A DNA stretch of 64,000 nt from Owenia fusiformis (taxonomy: Eukaryota > Annelida > Polychaeta > Sabellida > Oweniidae), in contig CAIIXF020000011.1 in the NCBI GenBank assembly GCA_903813345.2, positions 25,102,166 through 25,166,165 of the forward strand, written 5' to 3'. Numbering within the stretch: the first letter of the stretch is position 1; every line of letters starts with the position of its first letter. This document shows, one piece after another, positions 35,101 to 42,280 of the stretch. The notes below the pieces were generated by a model, which was given only the letters and a program-made list of their open reading frames with translations, ran no database searches and was not told the origin of the DNA. The translations under genes and the position numbers were made by a program.

Positions 35101-35963
35101 CCCCAGTTCAACACGTGTTAGTGTCTCGATAGGTTTTTTGAGTCCTATACATTTTGACTTCTAGAACACCTATTTTTTAATTAAATTCAGTTTAAAACAG
35201 ACAGTCAGCAATCCGAAAACGCTTTCGGTGGTGCAGAAATACAAAGATCAACAACATAAAAGCTTTTTAGTTAATCTTGTATTTATTTTTACATTTGCCA
35301 TGTGCAATATGACCAGCAGTACAATTGCCAAACATTGCAAACGGGTATAGAACAATATTTTTGAAAATCCGGATTTCTAACCGTGTTACAACAACTGTGA
35401 CATTGCTTGATTATTAAATGATAATTCAAACGAGTATCTTTTCCAGACATGATCCACCGATAGAGTTCCTACCCGGTGATGAGGTATTCGTTAGTTGCAC
35501 CTTCGATTCACGCTCAAGATCAGAAACCACTTACTACGGCTACGATACATCAGCTGAAATGTGCTACGGATTTTTCCAGTACTACCCGGTGATTAGTAAC
35601 TTGACAAATATTTTGAATTACAAAGACGTCGAACTTTGTTTCAACTGGGGTCCCAGAGGGGGAGGTGAGGGTCTCATTGTTGGAGGATGTAGTTTGACGA
35701 AGGCGGTCATTCAATCCTTTTCAATGAAAGTCATGGCGAAATGCTCGATGACCGGTAATGTCTGTCAACCAGAATGCAAGGAGATGGTCAAGGAAACCAG
35801 GTTGAATGACGAGTGTATGGGGAACGAAGACGTTTTTGGACTAGTGAAGGTTTTATCAGAGGGAGAACCTCGATTTGAAAACATATGGAGAGCATTTGAG
35901 TCTTGTGACGATGAGATTAAGATGGATGATGTTCTCACGAGATTAATATTAAGCCTAATTTGA
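11056..35963 (+). CDS. Temptin/copper type II monooxygenase (DBH-like), seven exons, 5' end missing
   Basis: Exons: 11056-11188, 11364-11462, 11769-11948, 12105-12286, 19436-19679, 35020-35116, 35447-35963. They sum to 1452 bp (483 residues plus TGA), with GT/AG at each junction and matching phases (1,1,1,0,1,2). Residues 1-44 are the C-terminal part of a temptin domain ([17 protein letters not shown]). 45-77 is a cysteine-rich linker. The rest is a copper type II ascorbate-dependent monooxygenase of the DBH/MOXD/PHM family. Copper ligands by family alignment: H128, H129 and H200 (CuH); H275, H277 and M350 (CuM); all present at PHM-like spacing, so it is probably catalytic. The family hydroxylates C-H bonds such as in catecholamines or peptidylglycines; the substrate here is unknown. 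5' exons (signal peptide, start of temptin) were not found. Introns 4 (7.1 kb) and 5 (15.3 kb) are full of transposons. Confidence 0.85.
11364..11462 (+). CDS. Exon: cysteine-rich linker after temptin
   Basis: Acceptor ATATAG, donor CAACAG/GTATTT, phase 1 at both ends. It encodes 33 residues with four Cys, starting G-V-C-E-P-W-D-S, as found after the temptin core. The split codon G+AT to the next exon gives Asp. Confidence 0.85.
11769..11948 (+). CDS. Exon: monooxygenase N-domain with the His-His copper pair
   Basis: Acceptor TTCTCAAG, donor GACG/GTACAA. It contains [10 protein letters not shown] and M-H-H-I-L-M-Y-G-C; the two His codons at 11918-11923 are the CuH pair of the family. Confidence 0.9.
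12105..12286 (+). CDS. Exon: monooxygenase N-domain, W-G-P-G-L-P-G region
   Basis: Acceptor TACACAG, donor ATGCAG/GTATTT. Starts in phase 1 and ends in phase 0. It encodes [11 protein letters not shown] and ends A-V-M-Q, just before the next exon's copper-ligand His. Confidence 0.85.
12588..13095. mobile_element. MITE-like element with about 68-bp TIRs (intron 4)
   Basis: TAGCCTGACAATGG at 12588, with the next ~60 bp including GTCAGATACCGTTGTCAC, matches the complement of 13034-13095. About 508 bp with no coding capacity seen. No target duplication was resolved. Confidence 0.7.
13880..16433 (+). mobile_element. 5'-truncated L2/CR1-like LINE, decayed
   Basis: It begins inside the endonuclease/RT linker (S-N-D-Q-P-W near 13940) and runs through reverse transcriptase: [11 protein letters not shown] near 14790, [10 protein letters not shown] near 14970, Y-A-D-D-T at about 15057. 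The C-terminal region lies at 15122-16254. The frame shifts near 14620 (a short deletion compared with the sister copy at 30-33 kb), near 15080 and near 16040, so it is dead. The 3' end has a TGAATAAA-like tail at 16400-16433. It lies in intron 4, in the gene's own orientation. Confidence 0.85.
14655..15125 (+). pseudogene. Reverse transcriptase core of the 13.9-16.4 kb LINE
   Basis: An open stretch of 156 residues holding the RT core, with the catalytic Y-A-D-D box and the F-x-D-V-type Asp in D-I-A-S-A-F-D. The upstream part (14275-14619) and downstream part (15122-16042, 16039-16254) are in other frames because of small indels. Confidence 0.8.
16438..17820. repeat. Local direct repeats downstream of the LINE
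   Basis: ACTAACCCCCTCTATCGTCAG and the following ~120 bp occur at 16440 and 16742. A second segment around CCAAACGCCAGGTGGC occurs near 16600 and near 17700. These look like fragments of one dispersed repeat; no coding sense was seen. Confidence 0.6.
17064..17495. repeat. Four copies of a 20-bp near-palindrome
   Basis: ACCTTCCCCAAGGTTGGTA or a one-base variant occurs near 17064, 17136, 17392 and 17470, spaced 72-256 bp apart, in DNA otherwise without a gene. A looser relative is at about 24455. Confidence 0.7.
17821..18293. other. No gene recognised
   Basis: Intronic sequence between the local repeats and the mariner-like element. Confidence 0.4.
18294..19371. mobile_element. Mariner/Tc1-like element, non-autonomous, about 1.08 kb
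   Basis: Inverted ends CGAGGAGTGATCCAAAAGTC and the complement of CGAGGGGTGATCCAAAAGTC, flanked by TA at 18292-18293 and 19372-19373. The TIRs extend for roughly 200 bp (a CCCGGAACGGTATT motif near 18470 pairs with AATACCGTTCCGGG near 19190). No transposase frame was seen inside. It lies just before the 19436 exon. Confidence 0.8.
19436..19679 (+). CDS. Exon: monooxygenase, third CuH His and CuM His-x-His
   Basis: Acceptor TTGCAG, phase 0; donor TTAG/GTAGGT, phase 1. It opens M-H-W-N-N-P with the family's third CuH histidine (19439), then [11 protein letters not shown], and ends L-H-M-H-Y-L-G with the CuM His-x-His (19664 and 19670). Confidence 0.9.
19917..20175. repeat. Repeat block: LINE-like RT scrap plus GGCGGCCATCTTG unit
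   Basis: 19917-20040 is about 75-80% like 28935-29040 and contains an N-G-V-R-Q-G-G-I-L reading, a typical non-LTR RT motif. It is followed by a unit of the GGCGGCCATCTTGGAA satellite, which is tandem at 21580-22150. Confidence 0.6.
20185..21072. other. Decayed repeat DNA, no gene
   Basis: 20185-20320 is a partial copy of the MITE at 21076-21547 (shared CCATATCCATCCGCC and GGCTTCTAGGGTACCTA). The remainder shows no gene. Confidence 0.5.
21076..21547. mobile_element. 472-bp MITE with TTAA target duplication
   Basis: GGTATGAG...CTCATACC ends flanked by TTAA at 21072-21075 and 21548-21551, as in piggyBac or Kolobok-type elements. The TIR is short. A partial relative lies at 20185-20320. Confidence 0.65.
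21580..22150. repeat. Satellite of about 145-bp units (GGCGGCCATCTTG)
   Basis: Four tandem units, each with AAACAGATTTACTTCAAAT, ACATGGTAAGAAGTTCTAGA and GGCGGCCATCTTG motifs. Single units occur near 20060 and 28745, and reversed units at 34470-34810. Confidence 0.8.
22151..23149. other. No gene recognised
   Basis: Intronic AT-rich DNA between the satellite and a LINE fragment. Confidence 0.4.
23150..23395 (+). pseudogene. Fragment of L2/CR1-like LINE, ORF2 C-terminus
   Basis: The + strand reads L-W-D-N-L-P-D-E-L and [13 protein letters not shown], matching the [13 protein letters not shown] stretch of the LINE at 30-33 kb. Only the C-terminal part is present. Confidence 0.7.
23810..24380. 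repeat. Degenerate tandem repeat in the LINE 3' region
   Basis: Repeats of the type ATATTGCACTAAATGTGA with AATACATA and TATTACAATAAAT spacers, about 55-130 bp apart, roughly ten copies. Confidence 0.75.
24629..26434 (-). CDS. LINE ORF2, reverse transcriptase and C-terminal zinc knuckle (partial)
   Basis: An open 601-residue frame. RT motifs in order: L-N-Y-R-A-I-T-L near 48-55, F-R-K-G-R-G-C near 88-95, C-Y-I-D-A-T-K-A-F near 118-126, G-C-L-L-S-P-T-L-F near 183-191, and Y-A-D-D-I at about 220-224 with the catalytic Asp pair. The C-terminus has a C-L-L-C...H-F-L-L-E-C knuckle typical of this LINE group. The endonuclease and ORF1 are missing through 5' truncation, so the copy cannot move on its own despite the uninterrupted frame. 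It is unrelated in sequence to the L2/CR1-like copies nearby. Confidence 0.8.
   Translation of the reverse strand: MSEALKNPLCITMLHRIMLLCFNSGTVPSQWMEGIIHPIYKDGDPCNPLNYRAITLISVPCKVYTDILNKRLTQFLEDNNLIHDEQGFFRKGRGCQEQVHSVYSIINNRKLSKLDTFICYIDATKAFSSVNRDCLWYKLNKIGIKGKIFKAVQSLYEDVTCNIRINGLLSPKVNVSNGCREGCLLSPTLFSVYVNDLVSDINSLQCGIQMEDENIGILLYADDIALIASSADNLQQMLNTQHEWCRKWRLLINPRKSKIVHYRPKSHPRSDFAFKCGDFNLDYTDTYKYLGIWLQEHVDSTHSAREIAKSANRALSVIISKYKQTGGMEFTVYNKLYDSLVQPILNYGSSIFGLNQHQCLNNVQNKAGKFFLGVNKRTSNEAVRGDLGWDTPHLKQKVECARLFIKLKSMNPNRLNFKIHEWSIKRKISWDYKVNSMLNTCNINFTGHTKDILKQFTNSLRNSDKFIQNIWDDRNNEINGNKLRQYRLYKYGVCKEGYLALPKHHRRSLARFRTGTLPLAIETGRYTGIPLHERKCLLCDMNCIEDEKHFLLECSHYDDLRCDFYENVKQKLPYLDLTSANSTLLFVSIMNCTSLQRPLGA
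26435..27062. repeat. Three diverged copies of an AT-rich unit
   Basis: Segments near 26618, 26767 and 26936 share TATGTTTTCAAATGTTGCC- and TGATGTCA-like stretches at about 150-170 bp spacing. No gene. Confidence 0.5.
27063..28518. mobile_element. TIR element of about 1.45 kb with a cysteine-rich gene fragment
   Basis: CTCTAGTAGCTCATGCTGG at about 27063 pairs with its complement ending near 28516. The arms run about 480 bp (27063-27541 and 28034-28518) and are nearly identical. Between and overlapping them lies a gene fragment (27491-27817). The target duplication could not be fixed. It is probably a deletion derivative of a larger element whose gene family also occurs at 46284-53516. Confidence 0.75.
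27491..27817 (+). pseudogene. Cysteine-rich C-terminal fragment of a transposon-associated protein
   Basis: An open frame of 108 residues, the first ~17 codons lying in the left TIR. It contains [17 protein letters not shown] and a tail of paired cysteines (C-K-C, C-T-C-R, F-C-G-C) resembling a CXC-type metal-binding tail. From memory, invertebrate proteins with an N-E-L-R-Y motif and a final cysteine-rich tail share this end, and the same family's middle part appears at 48980-51320. It looks like the last exon of that gene captured in a deleted copy. Confidence 0.6.
28519..28744. other. No gene recognised
   Basis: Short AT-rich spacer between the TIR element and the next repeat block. Confidence 0.4.
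28745..29345. repeat. Degenerate tandem repeat of LINE RT-like scraps
   Basis: Three to four units of about 135-150 bp. Each holds GAAACAGGGGCAAAAGGCAC, GGTTACACAAGGTGG and a TTTATACCACATAAATGCAT motif. One frame reads N-G-V-T-Q-G-D-I-L or similar. A single related unit is at 19917-20040. Confidence 0.65.
29569..29735. repeat. Cluster of palindromic GCATATTCCGCA motifs
   Basis: At least seven forward and reverse copies of ATATTCCGCA / TGCGGAATAT and of GAGTATGCCATATTC in 170 bp, giving overlapping hairpins. Confidence 0.7.
29736..30055. other. No gene recognised
   Basis: Spacer before the 3' end of the next LINE. Confidence 0.4.
30267..31154 (-). pseudogene. LINE ORF2 C-terminal part
   Basis: 295 open residues aligning with 15360-16230 of the other copy: [18 protein letters not shown] and a late C-T-C-G knuckle. 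A frame break near 31150 separates it from the RT boxes upstream. Confidence 0.75.
31590..32157. other. About 570-bp insertion in the LINE, source unknown
   Basis: LINE homology stops at about 31589 and resumes at about 32158. Around 50 residues of RT (the A-F-D-K-V-P-H region present in the sister copy) are missing between the two sides, so insertion came with deletion. No clear TIRs or target duplication. Confidence 0.6.
32160..33083 (-). pseudogene. LINE linker and RT N-terminal half
   Basis: An open frame up to K-A-S-K-T-I-F-L, where LINE sequence stops and inserted DNA begins (the frame then runs into non-LINE sequence to 32031). It includes [10 protein letters not shown] and [10 protein letters not shown]. 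Confidence 0.75.
33491..33810. other. No gene recognised
   Basis: Spacer between LINE and MITE. Confidence 0.4.
33811..34302. mobile_element. MITE of about 490 bp
   Basis: Ends TGGAGAGGTTAAG and its exact complement, with weaker pairing inward (TACCGTAT / ATACGGT). No target duplication resolved and no coding sequence. Confidence 0.6.
34470..34810 (-). repeat. Reversed units of the GGCGGCCATCTTG satellite
   Basis: Two to three units, the reverse complement of the 21580-22150 array (AAGTTAATCAG, TTACCATG, GCGATGACAAGATTTATCT). Confidence 0.75.
35020..35116 (+). CDS. Exon: monooxygenase C-domain, first part
   Basis: Acceptor TTTTTCAG; chosen donor CACGT/GTTAGT at 35117, which gives phase 2 and joins cleanly to the next exon. 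It encodes [13 protein letters not shown] and on to P-V-Q-H. Reading past the donor soon meets a stop, supporting the splice. Confidence 0.8.
35447..35963 (+). CDS. Terminal exon: monooxygenase C-domain with CuM Met
   Basis: Acceptor TTTTCCAG, phase 2. [13 protein letters not shown] then [13 protein letters not shown]; the Met at 35559 is the CuM ligand of the family. Ends at TGA 35961-35963, with a weak AATTAAA shortly after (about 35970). Confidence 0.9.
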
Positions 35964-36009
35964 ACTTTTAATTAAATTTATCTAAATCACCCAAGTTTAC
36001 ATATCAAAC

Positions 36010-37215
36010 CCTTTTCTACATAATATTATATCATGGTACTAAAATTAAAATGGGTGGTATCTATAGACACTCCCCGAAGCGATAAACGATGGAGATGATA
36101 GGTGTGACGCAAAGGAGTCTATGGACACCCGATACTCATTGCACAAACATAGTAGCAATTATTATTATTATAAAGGGACTATAGAATTATACAATTTTAC
36201 AAGCTAGAGATACCTGGTGTCTATACAGTGCGTATCAAAAAAACGCAACAAATTGTTAACTCGAACAAGCTCAAAACCAGTGATAACAGCATTGGTTTCT
36301 TTCAATGTACCATAAAGCCATATGTCGTCTCCTCTTTCCAATGGTATGTCATTTATTGAAATTGGGTCTTGGTTGGGCGAGTAATCATTCTTTTTGTTAA
36401 GTTGGCCAAAATTAGCTTGGGACCAATGCAAGTTATGAACACCGCCAAAGTCAATGCTAGGGGCCAGGTGTTATTGGAAGAATACATAAAACCAGAGATG
36501 ACTGCATCCTCATTCAATGAACCACAAAGCCACATTTCTCCTCTTTGCAATGTCATGTCATTCATTCTCAGGGATTTATGTTTGGCCAAATAATCATTGA
36601 TCTCGCAATGAGGGGCAAAATCAGCTCAGAACCAAGTTTAAAACATTGCAAAAAAGCATTGTAGAAAAACATCTCATTGGCAATTCTTTTTCGAAATTTT
36701 GCAATATCTGGGAGAGGACTGGTAAACACTTTGCTCCTAAGATAGGTTCAAAAGAAAAAGTTACAACAATTCAAGTCAGTAGAACTTCCATTAGCACTTA
36801 GCCCTAGCACTGACTTTTGCAATATCTGAAACTTGGTCCAGAGCCGACTTTGGCCAATTGTGCAAATGGAATGATTTTTCGCCCAACAATGGCCACATGT
36901 GAATGACTGATAGATCATTTCAAAGAGGAGAGACGTGGCTTTATGGTACATTGAATGAAATTGATGTAGTCATTACTGGTTTTGTGGTTTTACGAGATAG
37001 TTTGTTGCGTTTTTTTATACGCCCTGTAGACACCCCAAGTTTACATTTAACGTTTTTATTACTTTTATACATATGCCATGGTACTAAAATAAAACTGGGT
37101 GGTGTCCATAGACACTCCTGAAACGAATACATGATACTGCATGTAGGTTGGACGCAAAGAAGTCTATGGACAGTCCCGATACTTATTGCACAAACATAGT
37201 AGCAATTATTATAAA
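36010..37215. mobile_element. Composite repeat: TIR element flanked by about 180-bp direct repeats
   Basis: Direct copies at about 36030-36190 and 37060-37215 (shared GTCTATGGACA and CACAAACATAGTAGCAATTA) surround a core whose ends, GCGTATCAAAAAAACGCAAC (about 36230) and the complement near 37018, are inverted. The core holds three diverged copies of one segment, two reversed and one forward, each reading W-L-Y/C-G-T/S-L-N/K-E and V-I-T/S-G-F in one frame. Confidence 0.6.
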
Positions 37216-37231
37216 GGAACTATACACTGCG

Positions 37232-37434
37232 CAGGTCCGTAGCGCTTCGATGGGTTCGAGCAAATCCCCCCCCCCCACCTCCTCCCCCCTTGGCCAAAAG
37301 TTATTTCAAAAGCATGCATTTTTTCATCATTCTGAGCACTTTTTAGGTGACTTTGGCATTGTTTGGACTTTATTTGTAATTTTTTCAAAACTGAACAACC
37401 CCCCGCCCCTTGGCAAATCCTTGCTACGGGCCTG
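37232..37434. mobile_element. 203-bp MITE with CTGCG duplication
   Basis: CAGGTCCGTAGC...GCTACGGGCCTG ends, flanked by CTGCG at 37227-37231 and 37435-37439. Includes a C-rich tract. Confidence 0.7.
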
Positions 37435-37439
37435 CTGCG

Positions 37440-38794
37440 AAACTAAAACATATTTACGAATTGTTGCTCGCAAAAGTGTCTATGGACACTTACCTCTTAA
37501 TCCGCTTCCTAGCAGCTATGTACATTAGTAGCAACAAACATTTATCATTCTTTCTTCCTTGCTTTAGGGTATTTTAACATCATATTGTGAACATCTCATA
37601 GATTCATACGTAATAACTTTTAACATCGATTGAAATAGATCATTTTCAAGTGAGCCCTGCAAAGTTACGTAATTGAGACAAATATACCTTCACTAATTTA
37701 AATATCTATCCCTCTTTATTACATTCTCGTCCATTTTATCATATTTTTGTCGCGACCCCCGCTTTGGGTAGCGTGGCTGGAGGTTAGACAGAAAAGGAAG
37801 TATTTGATTTAACAGGTGTTAGTGCAAGACTTATATTCCTATGATTATTGTTCACATCTAATGTGGGAGGGGTTTATTTGTCAAAAGTCAAATTTTGCAG
37901 ATGTTGGATTAAATAGGTCAGAAATCAGCTGATAAGTGTAATTAAAGGTATATTTATGACATTAGCAAACATTAATTGACCCAACTGACAAATATTTGTT
38001 CAATTACAGGGCAATTATGTGCTTGACCTTGATATGAAACCTCCGCAAAGCAAACTGGACAGCAAGTGTCATCTGCTTTCCACTGGGCGATGCAAAGTGT
38101 ACGAGCACAAATCAAGGGTCAATCAAAATCAATAAGTTTTTGCAGATAATTCCACAATACAAAATCGTGTTAAATAACGATCAATACCAATGTTACAACA
38201 ATCTTACTCCGTACTTAGTACTCGCAATCCTTGATTATTGATACACTTATTTGGAAGGTTATTTGAGCTTACACTTTGGTATTGATACACTTATCTGTGT
38301 TTTTTAGGCTTAAATACTGAGGTTTATTTTTTAATTATTGAGTCTTATCTATTGCATTCTTGACTTTAAAATGATGTGAAATATAAACGTACAATCAAAA
38401 GTTAGTATTCGTATTTTCTATGTTTATATTTAGATCAAAGAGTATGAGAAGCCAAACCAGAAAACAATATATTTCACTTTCAGTTTCACACATGATCATG
38501 CTATAACCTTGTGGAAAAAGCGATGCATGTAACCTTTACTTCCTATTTCACATACAGTGCTTTTTCTTTATTTCCATGACCGACTCATAACCATAAAACT
38601 TACTTTGAATAATGTTTCTCATTCCCTCATTCCCCATCTTGAGTACTGTATTCTTTTCTTGATATTATATTTTGAATGTCGTTTGTCGCTCCCTATGGTG
38701 AGAGTGTTCATTTCCAAAACTCAAATGATCACTCGTACTTACTCCTAACCTGGGAATACTAAACCAGTGATTTTATTCCAAGTCCTAACATACA
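37440..38794. other. No gene recognised
   Basis: Intergenic AT-rich DNA with no convincing exon. Confidence 0.4.
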
Positions 38795-39480
38795 GAGTGT
38801 CCGGAAAGTACAGATACAAATGCTCGTATTTCAATAGATTAACCCGTTAGAATGACATAAGAATTTATCCTGCAACTGTCATGACATATAGTTTCAAAAT
38901 AATAAAGTTATGGTTTAAAAAAGTTATGGTTGTTATGGTAACAGGGGTTGGGGGTCGGGGGTATGTGGAGCAACGTCACAATTGTGTTTTATAATTCTTT
39001 TTCCTGCTCCTGTTATCTTGTCACTCCATCATCTGTTCCTATTATGCATCAAATTATGTAACACAATAGCATAAGGTAACATCATTTGATCATTAAATAT
39101 AACTACTGTTATCCAGTATGCATTTCCCATCATGATCTTAAACATTCGTGGTGCATCTTGGCCGGAGATTCAAAGACCTGACAAAACCACTGCTGTCCAC
39201 CTCTCAGATTGCTGATAACATTGGCTTCCAACTGAGTCTCATTTGTATGTTGAACTTCTTACAAACATCGGTTTCATCTATTCATTAATGTAGAAGTCTA
39301 ACAAGATTTTATCAGGAAAATAGGTCCATAGTACAAAAAGGTAAATTTTCAAGACATTACAATAACAAATATAGTTTCAAATGGTTATATTTTAGCAATT
39401 TATCACATTTTAATGATTTTTGGAGCTGCTCCGCATACCTCTCACCTCCGTAACCATGACAACCATAACTGAAACACGTT
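38795..39480. mobile_element. Decayed mariner-like or MITE sequence
   Basis: Begins with AGAGTGTCCGGAAAGTACAG, typical of Tc1/mariner ends. Internal arms at about 38930-38985 and 39424-39475 (TTATGGTTGTTATGGTAAC against its near-complement) pair. The outer right end is not clear. Confidence 0.45.
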
Positions 39481-39773
39481 TGAACGATATGGGATGTAAG
39501 TTAACAGATAAGTCACTCGCAAGACGACGTGTGCGCTAAATAGACTCCTTAAGAAACGAATTGTCACAGAAAAACGCGTAATTGTACACTTTTGAAGATA
39601 TTCGTCATACTTTGATTGCTCGCAACATGTTTTGCCTTTACCCGAAGTGATAAATGTTGCTTGCATATCTTAGTCATTTCAAGTAACAGAATACTTTTAT
39701 TTGTCCATCGATTCAAATGAAAATGATTGCATCCATTGCAATCTTTAATAGTTCTCATGCAATATCAGTAACC

Positions 39774-40026
39774 TGCCCGTAGCCAGCTTTTGCTTTGGGG
39801 GAGGGGGGGGGCTCGAACTCCTCTCCCTGCCCACACATAAACAATTTTCCATGCAAAACAAATACAACGGGCAACCCTGAAAAAACAATGCCCAATACTG
39901 CCAGTCTACTATCAAAATTGCCCAATTTATATGGAGAGAAGCATATTTTGGGCCCAACATTAGAAATAGAAAGAAAATCCTTCAAGATTGCACGAGCCTC
40001 CCCCACCCCTAACCTGGCTACGGGCA
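39774..40026. mobile_element. 253-bp MITE
   Basis: TGCCCGTAGCCAG and its complement at the two ends; the G-rich and C-rich inner flanks also pair. Related by its CCCGTAGC core to the 37232-37434 element. Target duplication not resolved. Confidence 0.6.
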
Positions 40027-41935
40027 AAAATGTGCTCCAAATTTGAACTTCAATCCTACTAGGAACGTTTTTACAACGAGTTCTGATATCGTATTGAGAA
40101 CAACGTAGAACTAATGGTCCTTTTCTATATAGCCTTGAAATCTTGTTAAGTCTCGTTTTTAATGAGATTTTAGGAGATCTGCATTTTTAACCACTAAAGA
40201 CTAAAATTTTCCTCCACTTGATGGCATATTTGAATTCTCTGTGTAATTTTCTACCAAAACAACTTTGATTTGCACTGTTATTTACTTTTATTCAAATTAT
40301 AAAAGGTCGGGCTAAATCCCCATTGACACAATGTTGAAAAACCTTTAAAAGTCCATTTACTCTTACAAGGATCAAAATTTTAATGTGAAATCACAATCCA
40401 CATGTCAATAGGGTCACATTCCAATGGTGTTTGAAGTTGATCCAAATAAAATTACTTCTTAAATCAAGAAATTAAGTGACTCTGGCAATACATTTACATG
40501 TATTCTATACCAATACCCATGATGCCATCTATTTTTCATTTATTTGGAATAGGGTCAATAAACTAGATGCGAGTAGAAATAATCTTGATTAACGTCATTA
40601 AATATTCAAAATTCAGTCAAAGTGATGTCATATTTGAAATCTACATGTAAAAGTACATCTACAAATATGGTTTCGAAAATTGTTTATCAACTTTGAAAAT
40701 TTAATTTTTTTGAAAATGTGACTTCAAGTTCGGGTTGATTCCCCATAGACCCCATGTTACAAAATCACAAAAAGTAAAATATCTTTTCTCGTATTGGACA
40801 GATAACATTTTCTTTTACGGACATATTTTAATTTACATAACAATAAGATACTTAAGGGTTTAATACATAATTGAACCATTAAAACAGATGTAATTTAAGT
40901 TAAAGGGAACATTCTACTATACCCGCCATGCTATCTGACCCGAACGAGCCACCTGGTGGTGAAACTGGTAACTACTTACTCGCATCTGCGTTATTGCAAA
41001 CGGGTTTAAATTGATCAACGTAAATTGATCAAGACGTATGAAGACTGCTTATGAACGAGTTAGCAAAAATATAGCTATCACATCAAATTAATTGCCTCTG
41101 CGTTCTTCACAAAATAACCGAACAGGTCTTAAACTGTGTGCGATCGGAATAAACGTAGCTGTAATTTTCTAAGGTCTGTTAACAAAAGGAGCAAAAGGAG
41201 AAAGACAGAAATGATTGTTCAGAAGTATTTCTTATAATATTCCTTTTATATCTAAAAATGATTCTACAAAAGATAAAGTTTGCATGTACCTCTGACTCTG
41301 AAGAAACTCCGAATGACTCCCCCTCCCCCCATTTTATTCAATTAATAAGGGAGAAGGACTGGACTTTTCTCACTTATTCCAAAATCATTTATAGCCCCTT
41401 TACCCATGTGCAGTTGAGCATAATTCAAAGGTTTGCGTGAGACCCCTCACATGGGAAGTGGTGGAGGTTTTGACAAACTAAAGATTGAGCTGTCAAACTC
41501 AAATCATGGGAGTAACCTATTGAGTCAACTTCCCCACCCTGGAAGCAATAATAGAGAGTCAAATATAGTGAAAATTCCTATTATTAACAATATACTTTCG
41601 AAAGTCTCTACTCTCAGGACTCTTTGAGTGGTGCATAATATTTGAGAATGTATAATGTTCATGTTCACTAGGAAAATTCTAATTATGTCAAACTTTACAC
41701 CGTGCACTCTATATTAATAGGCATTCTTAGCATGTACATTATTTTCTTTCGGCCCATATCTTTCAGCCCATAAATTCCCATCCTCTAGGTCTATATAGAA
41801 ACATTGAAACAGGCTTTTGACCCTTGTGTTTTATGACATTTGTGAAACATATTCTTGAAGAAAATAATATACAAGGCAGGACATAAGTAGTCATCATAGA
41901 ATTTCTGATCCAATTGTGCCACCTCCGCGTGTCAA
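40027..41935. other. No gene recognised
   Basis: Intergenic DNA; nothing beyond short open frames. Confidence 0.4.
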
Positions 41936-42280
41936 CAAAGCCATATTAAAATACAAAATAGTACTTTATCATTACATCACTTACATTACAATGTCACACA
42001 TAGCTTGGAAATGATTTTTGAATACTACTTGGAGCACTATAACTGCCTATTATTATTTGAAGCTGCAACAATAAAATCGGTATGACTAAAAAGGGGTAAG
42101 GGGTAGGGGTCAACAAAGCCATATTAAAAATACAAAATAGTACTCAATCATTACATTCCTTATATTACAATGTCACACAGCCTGGAAATGATTTTTGATT
42201 ACTACTTGGAGCACTATTACTGACTATTATTTCTCTGAAGCTGCAAAAGTAAGATTGGTGAAACTAAAAAGATAACGAAA
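41936..42280. repeat. Tandem duplication, two units of about 177 bp
   Basis: GTCAACAAAGCCATATTAAA starts each unit (41936 and 42109); both share TACAAAATAGTACT and CTACTTGGAGCACTAT. Confidence 0.75.

Noticed and set aside
36369-37121. Short frames reading W-L-Y-G-T-L-N-E as small genes
   Set aside because: They are repeated pieces of a TIR element in both orientations; kept only as an observation.
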